A stretch of 64,000 nt of DNA from Cavia porcellus (GCF_034190915.1 NW_026947493.1:42588501-42652500), one strand, 5' to 3'; positions 10,591-22,974 are shown, counted from the stretch's first letter. Numbers and translations are program-made. The notes: generated by a model from the letters alone, not told the origin.

Positions 10591-13500
10591 AGTTGATTTC
10601 TTGATGGCAGCCATTCTTTCTGGGGTGAGATGAAATCTCAATACTGTTTTAATTTGCATTTCTCAAATGACCAGTGATGGTGAACATTTCTTTATATATT
10701 TATTTGTCATTTGCATATCCTCATCTGAGAACTGTGTGTTCATCTCAGATGACCATTTTTAGACAGGGTCTTTGAATTTGGGGAGCTTGATGTTTTTCAG
10801 TTCTTTTATATGTTCTGTATACAAGTCCTTTTCCTGAGGGATTGTTGGCTAAAATTCTTTCCCATTATGTGGGTTTTCTTTTCACTTTGGTGGTGATTTC
10901 TTTTGAAGTGCAAAAACTTTTTAGTAATATGAGATCCCAGTTGTTGATTCTTTTAAGTATTTCCCATGTGGTTTGTGCTTTTATTTATGAATTCTCTCCC
11001 TACCCCTATGTCTCCAAGATTTTTACCTACCTTGTCCTCCAGTAGATTTAGTGTTACTGCTTTAATATTTAGATCCTTGATCCATTTTCACTTTAGCTTA
11101 GTGTATGGTGATAGACATGGGTCTATTTTCAGTCATCGGCATATGGAAAGGCAATTTTTCCAACATTTATTAAAGAGGTTATCTCATTTCCAGTGAACAT
11201 GTTTACCCCTTTGTCAAATATAAGGTGGCTGAGTCTCTTTGTAGTAGTATTTGCATCTTCTAATCTGTTGCATTGATCATCAGGTCTATTTTTGCTAGTA
11301 CCATGCTGATTTTATCACGTGGCTTTGTAGTATAGTTTCAAGTCAGGAGTTGAGATGCCTCCTGTCTTGCCTTTGTTGCCCAGAATCACCTTTGCTATTG
11401 TAGGTTTCTTCTATTTCCAGGTGAATTTTAGGAATATGTTCTCTAAATCTGTAAGATATATTAATGGTTTTTTGATTGGGATTGCATTGAATCTGTATAA
11501 CAGTTTTGGGAGTATGGCCATTTTCACAATGTTGGTTTTTCCTAACCAACAGCAAGGAATATCTTTCCATTTTCTAATATCCTCTTCAATCTCCTTTTTT
11601 AGAGTAGTATAATTTTCAGCATATAGGTCTTTTACATTCTTGGTTAGGTTGATTCCTAGGTATTTAATTTTTTTAGATGATATTGTGAAAGGCTTTATTT
11701 CTGTAATTTCTCTCTTGTGGAGTGTTTTGCTTGTGTACAGGAATGCTACTGATTTTTGAGTGTTGACTTCGTATCCAGCTATGCTGCTGACTTTATAACC
11801 TCTAGTAGTCTTTTAATGGAGTTTTTTGGGTCTTCTATGTAGAGAATCATGTCATCTGCAAATGATGATAGTTTAACTTCTTCCTTTCCTTTTTTAGTGC
11901 CTTTTATGTCTTGCTCTTGTCTGACTGCTCTGGCTAATATTTCCAAAACTATATTGAATAGGAGTGGTGATAGTGGACATCCTTATCTTGCTCCTGATTT
12001 TAGAGTAAAAGCTTTCAGTTTTTGTCCATTTAGCATAATGTTGGCTGTTGGTTTGTCATAGATGGCCCTTATGAGATTGAGATACATACTGTCTATTCTG
12101 AGTTTCTGTAGGGTTTAGGTGTTGGACTTTATCCGAAGCTTTTTCTGCATCTATATAGATGATCATGTGATTTTTATTTTTGGCTCTGTTGATGTGATCT
12201 ATTACATTAACTGATCTGCATATGTTGAACCATCCCTGCATTCCTGGAATCCCACTTGGTCGTGGTGTATAATCTTCTTGATGATTTGCTGCATTCTCTT
12301 TGCCAATATTTTATTGAGAATCTTTGCATCAATGTTCATTAGTGAGATTGGTCTATAGTTTCCCTTTTTGGTTGGATCTTTCTCTTAATTTGATTATCAG
12401 AGTGATACTTTCCTCCAAGAATGAATTAGGGAGGACTGCTTCTCTTTCAATTTCATTGAAGAGTTTAAGGAATATTGGCATTAAATCTTCTCTAGAATAT
12501 CTTATAGAATTGATCCATGAATCCATCAGGACCTGAGCTTTTCTTTGTTAGTAAGTTTTTAATCACATTTTCAATTTCAGTAGCTGATAATGGGTTACTC
12601 AAAATTGCTATATCTTCTTGATTGAGCTGTGGTAGTTCGTATGTTCCTAGAAATCTATCCATTTCCTCTGTTTTTCACCCTATGTGAGTAGAGATTTTCA
12701 AAGTAAGTGTTCATGATCTTTTGAATTTCCATGGGATCTGTAGTAATTTCCTTTTTTTCAGTCTGTATTGCATGGATTTGAGTTTTTTTTTCTTGATAAG
12801 GTTAGCCAGTGGTTTATCAATTTTGTTTATTCTCTCAAAAAACCAGCTCTTTGATTCATTAATTCTTTGGGGTTTTTTAGTTTCAATTGCATTAATTTCT
12901 GCTTTAATCTTTACAATTTCCTCTCTTCTATGAGCTTTGGGTTTGACTTGCTCTTCCTTTTCTGGATGCTTGAGATGTAGCATTAGGTTATTTATTTGTG
13001 TTGGTTCCATTTTCTTGATGTGACTATTGCTATATATTTTCCTCTTAGGACTGCTTTCATTGTATCCTATAGGTTATAGTATGTTGTATCTGCATTTTCA
13101 TTGTATTGTAGGTATTGTTTTATTTCTTCTTTAATTTCATCTGTAACCCACTGGTTACTCAAAAGGTTGTTATTTAATTTCATGCATTTATGCAGGTTTT
13201 TCAGGGGTTTTGCCACTGATTTCCAATTTTAGTGCACTATGATCATATATTATGCATGGGATCATTTTTCTCCCTTTGCATTTAGTTAAGAATGCTTTAT
13301 GGATTAATATATGGTTTATTTTGGAGAACGTCCCATGTACAGCTGAGAAGAATGTATATTCTGATGAGGTTGGATGAAACACACTGTAAACATCCACTAA
13401 GTCCATTTGCTCACATGTATGATTCAGTTCTGTTATTTCTTTGCTGACTTTTTGTCTAGTTGACCTATCTCTTTGTGACAGTGGGGTGTTAAGGTCTCCC

Positions 13501-13990
13501 ATTACAATTGTGTTGTGTATTTGGTTTTTCATGTCCATTAGTATTTGTCTTACATAGTTGGGTACTCCTGTATTTGGTGTATATATATTTATAACTGTTA
13601 GTTCTTCCTCTTGTAGTTTTCCACTTACAAATACATAGTGGCCTTCTTTATCTCTTTTAATCCTTTTAGGTTTAAAGTTCACTTTGTCTGTAAACAGAAC
13701 AGTTACCCTTGCTTTTTTCTGGGTTCCTGTTGCATGGACCACTGTTTTTCACCCTTTGACTTTTAATCTATGAGTTTCTTTTTGAGTCAGATGTGTTTCT
13801 TGTATACAGCATATTGTGGGATCCTGTTTCTTGATCCATTCTGTCAATTTGTTTCTTTTGATAGGTGAATTGAGCCCCTTTACATTTTTGTATATCACTG
13901 ATATGTGCTGGCTTAATGTTGTCATATTGTGTTCCTGTTGTTGGTTTCCTGCTTTTCTCCTTTTTAATGTCTTGTCCAGCCTTGTGGTTT
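10591..13990 (-). pseudogene. L1 ORF2 (endonuclease / reverse transcriptase), broken
   Basis: ORF2p nicks target DNA and reverse-transcribes L1 RNA. On minus the endonuclease part is open at 13742-13188, with the conserved MGDLNTPLSQRD and a YDHSALKLEI version of the SDH motif. The reverse-transcriptase part includes [11 protein letters not shown] near 12120-12165 and an intact FADDM catalytic motif near 11845-11865. The C-terminal region reads through [16 protein letters not shown] sequence at about 11.4 kb and fades near 10.6 kb. Several stops and frameshifts separate these blocks, so it cannot make a full ORF2p. Confidence 0.85.
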
Positions 13991-14468
13991 CTTTCTGTTG
14001 TTGTGGAGATTGTGGTCATTTTTATGTCTATCTAGCATGTCTTTTAGTACTCTTTCAGAGTTGGTTTGGTGGACATGAATTCCTTCAGCTGTTCTTTGTC
14101 ATGGAAGTATCTTGCTTCTCCATTAAATTTGAAAGACAGTTTTTCTGGGTACATCAATCTGGGTTGAAAGTTGTTTGCTTTTAGGGCTTGAAGTTTTCAT
14201 GCCAAGCTCATCTTAACTTGTGCTTTGTGCTGAAAAGTCTGCCATGAGTTTAATCAGCTTTCCTTGATAGCTGAGTTGTGTCTTTTCTCTAACAGCTTTT
14301 AGTATTCTGTTCTTATGCTGTATGTCTGGGATCTTAATTATTATATGTCTGAGTGTAGATTTATGTTGGTTGTGACTGTCTGGCATTCTGTATGCTTCAC
14401 TTATTTGTATATCAGATTTTTTTCCCTACATGTGGAGAATTTTCTGCTATTAATTCTATGAATAGTTT
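13991..14468 (-). pseudogene. L1 ORF1 C-terminal fragment
   Basis: Minus-strand translation shows the RRM/C-terminal region of ORF1p, including an IIIKIPDIQHKNRILKAVRE-like block and a DFSAQ-like motif. It lies just upstream of the ORF2 described above, so it belongs to the same L1 copy. The N-terminal half is missing (5' truncation) and frame breaks are present. Confidence 0.75.
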
Positions 14469-14549
14469 AGTTATGTCATTTGTGGCAGCAAGTGAGAAGA
14501 AGGGCCATTTCTGGGCCTTCCATTTACCTGGATCACAGGGTCCATGATG

Positions 14550-14712
14550 GTGATGGGAGTGGCCCACACTGTTTACCTTGGTCTACCTTGGTCCTGGTGG
14601 TGGTAGAGATGGAATGGGAGTCGCTTCCCTCCATGTTATTCACCCGTATTGAGGTAGCAGAGTTGGGAATGGGAGGGGTCTATGCTGTTCATGTTGGTCA
14701 CATGATGGTGAT
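14550..14712. repeat. Short GC-rich minisatellite-like repeat
   Basis: Three imperfect units begin with (G/A)ATGGGAG at about 14552, 14614 and 14669. GATGGTGATGG appears near both edges. The segment abuts the 5' break of the L1 and is much GC-richer than its surroundings. Confidence 0.5.
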
Positions 14713-14960
14713 GGCCATTGGATATCTAAAGAAGTAATTAAATTAAAATGACATCATCAGTAGGTCCTACCGTATGACTGGTGCCCTTATAAGAAAAAAT
14801 CTGGCACTGATGTGTACAGAGGGAAGACCACATGAAGGCACTGGGAGAAGAAAGCCAAAGAGAAACATGACAAAAGAAGCCAATCTGGGAACACTTCATC
14901 ATGGATGTCTAATTTCTAGAACTTGAGAAAATAAATTTCTGTTACTTCAGCCAAAAAAAA
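14713..14960 (+). mobile_element. Mammalian-wide LTR-like repeat
   Basis: Carries 'taattaaattaaaatga', a 'ggtgcccttataagaa' block, 'gagggaagaccacatgaagg' and a terminal 'gaaaataaatttctgtta'. This is a familiar old MaLR-type arrangement. It is followed by a (GTTT)n run at about 14966-14990. Confidence 0.6.
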
Positions 14961-15059
14961 GGGGGTTTTGTTTGTTTGTTTGTTTGTGGCAAACAGTAGC
15001 CTTTGAGGTTCAAATCAAAGGTAAGCAGGTACCTGGAAACAATTGGCAAAACTTTCCTT

Positions 15060-15245
15060 CTCAAAATCATTTGACCAACTTTGCCCCAACTCCTCAGCCC
15101 TAAGCTACCATTCTACTGTTTGCTCCTCTGAGTTCAATGTTTTAGATTTCATTTATAAGTGAAATCATGTGAGATTTTTTTTGCCCTCTGTTCCTAGTTT
15201 ATTTCACATGACAGACTATTCTTCTTTTTGGGAGTTTTGGCTGTT
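15060..15245 (-). mobile_element. Old L1 3'-end remnant
   Basis: 'ttatttcacatgacag' and 'atttataagtgaaatcatgtgag' match the antisense of the 3' end of old mammalian L1s. Confidence 0.5.
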
Positions 15246-16439
15246 AGAAGAGCAGTTAGGTTTCCTCAAATGTAAGGAGAAAAATAAAACCTATTTTGAG
15301 AGTTTTTCAAAATGGAGATCGTTTTGAGAGATTTGGAAGGAGTTCCTATAGTTGCCCAGGCTTGTGTCACATAGGAGAGAACCACTGTTATGAGTTGGCT
15401 GTTGGATGCCTCAGTGACCAGATTATGGCATGGCTCTAGAGCCCTAACAGATGAATGGGGCTCTCAAAGATGGTGCAGGCTTAGACAGAGTTCTCAAGAG
15501 CAAGTAGATTGGAGCAACACAAAGGCTGGAACTCACCAGAGGCCCAAGATACAAATTCTTTCAAAACTTACAAATCTTGGAAAAGGAAGGACTCAAAGTT
15601 CAGATAAGGTGAAATTTCTTTCTATCCCATGCAGCTCTGAGTCAGAGCTAGATTAATTTACATGACAGTTTGGAGCATAAATATATAATGATTTCTCAAA
15701 TATCTCTTTTTGGGGAGTTTCTTTCCAGACCTTGCTGTCTAGAATTATGACTTTACCCAGCTGTGTTTCCTGTTTTCCTTCTCTATTTTTTCTCCTCAAT
15801 ATCTTCCATTAACATAATTCTCAATCTTGATTGATATCTGTCTCCCACACCATAAGGGCAAGGATTTTTATTTGCTCTTGTGCCTGACACATAATGAATG
15901 GTCAAGAAGTATGTGGTAACCATATGAGCTAGTGTTTAACTTGTGCTATATATTAGAGAAACTTTTAACTACCAGAAATGCAAAAGTTGCTAAAGTCTCA
16001 TAAAGGCTTGGCATTCTGTATTTTTGCATGTTACTATATAATTTTGAAATGAAGATAAGAGGTAGATGGAAAGAAAGTGGTCATTGTAACTCAACTCCTA
16101 TCTGCCTGATTACAGAACTATGTCCTTTAGACATTCAGCAGCCTGCACCATCTATATTAAGGTAAATATCCCTTTCTAGAATAGTACCTCTATAAGCAGA
16201 GGAAAATCTTTATGTATACCCTCATCTCCAGAATCACTTTTCTCTAGCTTGAAACCCTTCTGATCACCTAAGAAACATTCATATTTAATAAACTCCTGAG
16301 TTCTCTACCACAAACATAACTAACCCTGTAAAATAAAGCTATTGTCAATTTGAAAGTTACTCAAATTAATGATTTCTAGAACTATATCTTGGAGTCAAAG
16401 TTTATAAGGGATGATCAAAAGACAGTGATTATAAATTAA
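15246..16439. other. Intergenic sequence, no gene seen
   Basis: AT-rich. A decayed 'gcctgacacataatgaatgg' block at about 15880 recalls an L2/MIR tail. Nothing else is recognisable. Confidence 0.5.
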
Positions 16440-16870
16440 GAAAATACCTTATTGCAGTAAAAGGCACATTAAAAGAATAATGAAATGTGTCTTCTATTGT
16501 AATAGATTTTTATGTAATAATTACCATATTTTATGATCAATCTTTATTACTCAAACATTTATGGCAACTTCTGTCAAATATAAACATTACCATGTGTCCT
16601 CATTTGCTTAATTTACCAGATCAGGCACCATGCAACTTCTGGCTCTTCTCCAAAAACCAAAATGACCATGAAATGTAAACATTTAAAGATGATTCAGGCA
16701 TCCTGACAGCCAAGATAGCCTAACTAAAGACTCTAACAAAAGAGAATTTACAGGACTGCTTCAAAATGTGATAAGAATGATGGAATAATTGTGTTTGAAG
16801 TGAGAAAGTTTCAAAGATGATTAATTGCAATGTTTCTTTTACTATAATAGTTTTAAAATTGAAACAATCA
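16440..16870 (+). pseudogene. Mariner-family transposase, C-terminal remnant
   Basis: Mariner transposases cut and paste their own transposon using a DDD catalytic triad. The plus strand encodes LLKHLWQLLSNINITMCPHL followed by LPDQAPCNFWLF, the counterpart of the conserved PPYSPDLAPCDFWLFPK segment around the last catalytic Asp. In the same frame after a stop comes TLTKENLQDCFKM and WNNCV, matching the family's KE-FQDCF..W..RW.KC ending. At least three stops make it non-functional. No terminal inverted repeats were identified by eye. A second, shorter copy is at 61830-62030. Confidence 0.7.
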
Positions 16871-17324
16871 CTGCATTTTTGTACCACATCTCATATCTGT
16901 ATTTCCCACAGTACTAAAAATGAAGTAGGCAACTAACAAATACCTATTAATTGATAATCCTCACAATATATTCTACCTCTGAGAAAATTTTTTCTCCAGA
17001 AAGAGACCTAACTGTGATCAGTGCCAAATAAATGGAAAATATGATACAATTTTCTGGAATTATGATGTTCTAGGGCTGTCCCCAAGAAGCAAAATTACAT
17101 CCTTTCAATCCAATTGCAAGTTATAAAGCAGCTGCTAGCATGTTCAGGTCACTCCTGGACTGCTAACCAAGCTTTCTAACAGCTGGAAATCTGATGATCA
17201 ACTTCTCTAAAAGGCCCATCAGACACCTCATTTTCAGGAACAGGAAAAGAGGGGATTAGCAAGGATTTTTTTTCTTTTACCTTTAAATAATCTGATCTGA
17301 TACCCAAATATCTCTACATCTTTT
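16871..17324. other. Intergenic sequence, no gene seen
   Basis: AT-rich, with no recognised exon or repeat. Confidence 0.45.
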
Positions 17325-17828
17325 TTCTCCTTTTATTGGCACATGTTTGTAGCACATAGTGAATACATTCATGGTGGGTAGCTGGTACATGTTCATAATA
17401 CATCTTAATTCTTTTTACTTCACATCCTCTGTTCCTCTCTTCATTCCCTCCATTTTCTTAGTCCCCTTTGCATTTGCAAAAGATCTATCCCCGTTTCCAA
17501 CTGTCTTCTTTAAAAGAGAATAAAACTAAGCAAAATAAAACATAATAAAGCCAATCAAAACAAACCAGTGTAAGTGACACAGAATTTCAAAACAATACAA
17601 AGTCAATGATGGTTACCATAATGACTCTTTTTGTCTTCAAAATAGCTGCTGATACCTTCAGATATAGTAAAAATCAAACAAAACAGAACATAATAGAACC
17701 AATAAAAACAAACAATGCAACACAGAACTTCAAAACAAGACAATAGTAAATCCAAAATGGCTATCATAATATATCTTGTTATCTTTGAAATAGCTGTCCA
17801 TGCCATCGTATATGACAAAATCAAACAA
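17325..17828 (-). mobile_element. AT-rich tandem-unit repeat (HAL1-like 3' region)
   Basis: Two units spaced 143 bp apart start at TTCAAAAC (17586 and 17729). Each continues with a GGTTACCATAATG or GGCTATCATAATA block and an AAATAGCTG block. The minus strand keeps a 73-residue hydrophobic ORF (17824-17603) with LSCFEVL and SSYFEDKK, also present at 32.2 and 49.1 kb. A minus-strand CCAATAAAAGG near 17335 may be the poly(A) signal. It abuts the plus-strand L1 5' end head to head. Confidence 0.6.
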
Positions 17829-18524
17829 AATTAATGCTTGTAGCCCTCAGTTCTGGAGGCTGGGTGGCCAGAGGTGAGTGTCCTCGCACCATCCCAAGCC
17901 CCAGAAGTTTGGGATCATTGCCCCCTCCTGTCAGGGAACTTCCCAGCTTCCTGCCACACTTGGCCAGCTCCACGGATCTTGGGCCTTCCTGCACCAACTT
18001 CCCAGCTTCCTGCTGTGCTCAGAGAGATCTTGGACCTGCCTGCACCTGCAATTCTGGAAACTGGGCAGGTGGAGGTGTGTGCCTTCCTGAGCCCCTGGGA
18101 GTTTAAGATTGTTGCTCCCAGCTCCCACTGGCCAAGGAACTTCATAGCTTCCTGCCACACTCCACCGACTTGGGTCTGCCTTCACTAACTTCCCAGCTCC
18201 TGCCATGCTTGGCTGGCTCCAGGGATCTTGGGCCTGCCTGCATCCTCAATTCTGAAAACTGGGCGGCCAGAGGTGGGTGCCCCCACACCATTCCGAGCCC
18301 CAGGAGTTTAAGATCATTGTTCCCACTGGCTAAGAATTTCACAGCTTCCTGCCACACTCCACTGGCTCCACAGGTCTTGGGCCTCCCTGGCCCACTCCCA
18401 ATGACCCTCTCTCAATCCAGGGAACTGGGTGGCCAGGTCCCAGGAGTTGAGGGCATAGAAGAGGATTTCCAACAGGCCCAGGGGAAGCCTTGAAATAACA
18501 CTTGAAACATGGAAATAAAGGAAA
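17829..18524 (+). promoter_or_regulatory. L1 5' UTR built of ~200-bp tandem monomers
   Basis: Directly upstream of the plus-strand ORF1 and much GC-richer than the flanks. A TTCTGGA..CTGGG..GG block recurs at 17851, 18052 and 18250 (spacing 201 and 198 bp), with a shorter fourth start at about 18415. Within monomers an AACTTCCCAGCTTCCTGCC block recurs every ~50-60 bp. Murine L1s use unrelated ~200-bp monomers as promoters, so a promoter role here is an inference by analogy. Confidence 0.7.
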
Positions 18525-19456
18525 ATGACAAAACAAAAGGCCAAAATACAATCTCAAACCTCCAGCCCATCCCAAGAAACCTTAGGAACTATGTGCATAG
18601 AAGAAAATATATGCCATACACTTGAAACACCTGAAATAATAGCAACTGAAATAAAGAAGCAATTCTGGGAAGCTTTAAAAGAATTCAAACTAGAAATAAT
18701 CTTCCAGGTAAAAGAAGAAGTGACAAAAGAAATTAAAGAGATGCTGAACATACCTAAAGAAGACACAGTTAAAAAATTAGAGGAACAAAACAAAAAGATA
18801 GAATCCCTGGATGACCAATATAAGAAACAGAACACATGAAGCAGATTCAAAGAGATATATAAGAAACCAAAAATTCCATTGAAAGTTGTAAAAACCACCT
18901 GAATGAAAGTGAAGACAGAATTTCAGACCTTGAAGACAAGATTGCAGCTAGTGAACAGGAAAGGAAAGATCTTTTAAAAATAACAAGGAATCAGGAAATA
19001 ACAATTCAACAGCTGCAAGATGATGCAAAGAAAAACAACATATGATTGATAGGGATAAATGAAAAAGAAGGGGACAACATAAAGGATGTCAAGAGGATAT
19101 TTAGAGAAGTAATAGCTGAAAATTTCCCAAACATGAGAACGGAAACTGACATCAGGATCAGTGAAGCATATAGAACTCCAAATAGCCATAATCAAAAGAA
19201 AACTACACCCAGACATAAAATAATCACCATCCAAGAAATTCAACATAAGAATAAAATATTAAAAGTTGTCAGAGAGAAAAGACAGATCACCTATAAAGGG
19301 AAAACTATCAGAATCACAGCAGACTTCTCAGCACAAATAATAAAGTCAAGAAGAACATGGAGTGAAGTATTTCAGATCCTAAAGGAAAATGATTTCCAAC
19401 CTACACTGATGTATCCTGAAAAACTATCCTTCAAAATGGATGGAGAAATAAGATAG
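18525..19456 (+). pseudogene. L1 ORF1 (one or two frame breaks)
   Basis: ORF1p coats L1 RNA and is needed for retrotransposition. An ATG at 18525 opens 104 codons, starting MTKQKAKIQSQ, with a charged coiled-coil region (KKLEEQNKKIESLDDQYKK). The frame then breaks near 18835. The RRM/C-terminal half is open from 19046 to 19456, with ENFPNMRTETDIRISEAYRT, an AQIIKSRRTWSEVFQILKEN stretch and a stop at 19454. Length and order fit ORF1 of rodent L1s. Frame breaks make it inactive, but the low number of lesions suggests a fairly young copy. Confidence 0.85.
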
Positions 19457-19607
19457 TTGACATGACCATGACAAAGAAAAGCTAAAGAACTTCATGATCA
19501 CCAAGCCAACCCTGAAAGAACACTGAAAGACAGTTTAGATACACTTAGGAAAAAACCACTAAGCAAAGAAGACAAACAAAACAGAAAGACAAAGACTCAA
19601 TGGCAAA

Positions 19608-21722
19608 ATGATAACGTCAACAATAAACCAATATATAACAGTTATAACCATTAATGTAAATGGTCTCAATTCACCAATTAAAAGAAACAGACTAGCAGAA
19701 TGGATCAAGAAACAACATTCAACCATATGCTGTCTACAGGAAACCCACCTAACCCAAAAGGATACTCACAGTCAAAGAATGGAAAACAATATTTCATGCA
19801 GCAGGAACCTAAAATAAAGTGGGGGTAGCTATTCTGTTTGCAGACAATGTGAACCTCAAATCAAGAATGCTCAGAACAGATAAAGGTCATTACTTACTGG
19901 TTAGGGGAAAACTTCAAGAGGAAGAGATAACAATCTTAAATATATATGCACCAAATTCCAGAGCACCCAGTTATATAAAGCAAGTATTAATAGAAATGAA
20001 AAACCAAATTAGCAATAACACAATTATAACAGGAGACTTTAATACACCATTGACAATAAGGGACAGATCAACCAGACAGAATATTAGCAAAGAAATAACA
20101 GAAATGAATCACACCTGTGAACAAATGGACTAGATAGACACATGTAGAGTGTTCCATCCAACATCAGAATACACATTATTCTCAGCAGTACATGGGACAT
20201 TTTCTAGAATATACTATATACTAGCCCACAGAACATATTTAAATACATGCAGAAGAGCTGAATTTATCCCAGGCCTGTTTTCAGATCATAGCGCCATGAA
20301 ACTAGAAATTAATGATAAAAGAAACTGCAAAAATCCCACAAACCCATGGAAATTGAATAACACACTCTTGCGCAATCAGTGGGTCACAGTGGAAATTAAA
20401 GAAATTGAACAATACCTACAAGCAAATGAAAATACACATACAACCTACTAGAATCTGTGGGATGCTATGAAAGCTGTCCTCAGAGGAAAATTTATTGCAC
20501 TGAGTTCCCACATCAGGAAAACAGAATGAATACAAATAACCTAAAGCTACACCTCAAACATCTAGAAAAAGAAGAGCAAGTCAAGCCCAAAGCCAAAAGA
20601 AGGGAGGAAATTATAAAAATGGGAGCATAAATTAATAGAGACTAAGAAAACAATCCAAAGAATCAATGAATCAAAGGGTTGGTTCTTTGAAAAATAAATA
20701 TAATTGATACGCCCCTAGCCAACCTTATTTTAAAAAGGGAAAAAAAGGCTCAAATTCATGCAATAAGGGATGAAAAAGGAAAAATCACTACAGACTCTGT
20801 AGAAATACAGAAGATCATCAATGCTTATTTTGAAAACCTCTACTCTTATAGGTTTGATAACAGAAGAAATAAACAGATTCCTAGAAACATATGAAGTACC
20901 AAAGTTAGGTCAAGAAAATGTAAAACTGCTGAGTAACTCAATTTCTATTAATGAAATTGAAAATGTAATTAAGTCCTTATCTACAAAAAGAGCCCAGGCC
21001 CAGAAAGATTCACTGTGAAATTCTACAAGAAATACAAAGAAGAGTTAATGCCACACTTCTCAAACTCTTCAATGAAATCAAAAGGGAAGCAATACTTCCT
21101 AAATCATTCCTGCAAGCAAATATTACTCTAATACCAAAAACTGAGAAAGACCCAACTAGAAAAGAGAACTACAGGCCAGTCTCCCTAATGAACACAGATG
21201 CAAAAATTCTCAATGAAATATTGGCAAATAGGACGCAGCAAATCATCAAGAAGATTATACACCATGACCAAGTGGGATTCATTCCAGGCATGCAAGGATG
21301 CTTCAACATATGTAAACCAATAAATGTAACCTACTATATCAATATAGCCAAAAGTAAGAATCACACAATCATTTCTATAGATACACAAAAAGCTTTTGAT
21401 AAGGTCCAACACTCATTCATGATAAGAACCTTACAGAAAATTGGAAGGATGATCTTTACCTCAATATGATAAAGGCTATCTATGACAAACCAACAGCCAG
21501 TATCACACTAAATAGCCAAAAACTGAAGGCCTTCACCTTAAAATCAGGCATAAGACAAGGATGTCCCTTATCACCACTCCTGTTTAATATGGTACTGGAA
21601 ATACTAGCCAGAGCAATTAGACAAGAGAGAGAAATAAAAGGGGTAAAGATAGAAAAAGAAGAAGTTAAATTATCATTAATTGTGGATGACATGATACTCT
21701 ACATAGAAGACCCCCAAAACTC
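19608..21722 (+). pseudogene. L1 ORF2, 3'-truncated in the reverse transcriptase
   Basis: The endonuclease opens with ITINVNGLNSP and CCLQETH (19608-19817). After a frameshift it continues at 19819 with ILNIYAPN and TGDFNTPL, and carries SDHSAMKLEI near 20285. The reverse transcriptase shows [34 protein letters not shown] and a VDDM motif (usual form FADD) at about 21680-21695. Homology stops at about 21722, immediately after YIEDPQNS, so the thumb region, cysteine-rich end and 3' UTR are missing. Multiple stops are present. Confidence 0.85.
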
Positions 21723-21739
21723 CAATGCTCTTTAGTTTA

Positions 21740-22490
21740 TTTACACTACAGGTCTCATATATAAGAGAAATGATACGATACTTAAGCTTATATGCCTGAT
21801 TAATTTCACTTAACATTATACATTCAATGTGCATCAGTCTTCGTTCTATAAATGACTTCACTTCTGAAACTCAGTGTTGAGATGGTCATCTTATTTTCCC
21901 AGACTTTATACCTATAGTATACTTTGTTTTTGGTTGAAAGGCAAAAGAAAGAATGTTTTAGTGCAGATTTTCCTTTTAATTATGAAATTATAGCATTTTT
22001 TAAAATTAATTTTATTGCTATATTTTGGATTTACATGATGGTCACATTCAGCATAGGAAATTTGTGCCTATGCATGTTTATCTTGATTCTTTTCCCCCAA
22101 TTTCCATCCCTCCAACCATCAAAAGCTTTGTTTCTATTTTCTTCCTGCTAATCTCTTTTCTTCACCTCTTTCCTTTTCCCTTTTCCTCCTTTGTTCTCCT
22201 TCCCATTTGAACATTTTCTTCCTATTTCACAGTATTTATTATACATCTTTGTCCTTATTTGCTCTCAGTTTCTCATGCCAGAGAAAAAATGCTATATCTA
22301 AACATGTGTATCCAATGTATTTCCCCTAATTCTATAGTCTCAAAGAGCATCCACTAGGTAGAAATGTCTCAAGTTATTTTTCTTTATGGCAGAGTAATAC
22401 CCCATGGTATTAAAAAAAAAAAACAACCCTTCTTTATCCTTTCACTTGGTGATGGATATTTGGACTGCTTCCAAGAGAATGTTTTATTAA
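21740..22490 (-). mobile_element. L1 3'-end fragment, opposite strand
   Basis: Antisense copy of an L1 3' end. 'ggcagagtaataccccatgg' (antisense of the MEYY region) and 'gatggatatttggactgcttcc' mark the ORF2 end at about 22390-22470. Purine-rich 3' UTR sequence (on minus) extends to about 22000. The part at 21740-22000 includes a decayed 'atttcacttaacattata' word from an older L1. A poly-A run lies at 22412-22424. Confidence 0.65.
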
Positions 22491-22550
22491 ATATTTTCCA
22501 TTTGAGCATAAAATTCTAACATTTTTGAGTTTAAAATAACCTATTTGGGA

Positions 22551-22574
22551 ATATATATATATATATATATATAT
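22551..22574. repeat. (AT)n microsatellite
   Basis: Perfect AT run of 24 bp. Confidence 0.95.
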
Positions 22575-22974
22575 GCTAATTTTTAAACTGGAGTTTTCAG
22601 AAGTATTTATCATAATTTTAGAAACAATATTTTAAAGTTAAACTAGGTTTCAAAGTAATAAATGAGTGCTATCAGGGAAAGATAAAACACTGGGTCTATA
22701 TATTTATCAATTTATTAGTCTAATAGTTTCATATGGGATGCCTTCATTTAAAGTACATTTTTACTGTGTTTGGCATGAAAAATATTTTGAAATCAATATT
22801 ATAGTACTAGAAAATAAATTTTTTAGCTATCAAAACTTGAAAGGGATATGTTATTTTGAGCAAGAGGTTAAGATTTTAATGGAAACAAATTGATTATTTT
22901 TTTGTAAGTCTCTTCCCACTTTACATTATATCTGATCGTCCAAACCAAAAGAATTTGAGATTTCTGGCTTTCAG

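Larger units (their letters stand above)
10591..14468 (-). mobile_element. LINE-1 copy, truncated at both ends
   Basis: One minus-strand L1 runs from within ORF1 (near 14468) through ORF2 to near its C-terminal part (near 10591), where homology stops before the 3' UTR. The parts are described separately. The 3' loss is unusual for L1, which normally truncates at the 5' end, so a later deletion or replacement is likely. Confidence 0.85.

Noticed and set aside
17834..18575. Many 70-110-codon ORFs on both strands
   Set aside because: They come from the GC-rich L1 5' UTR monomers and repeat with the monomer period; no evidence of a protein.
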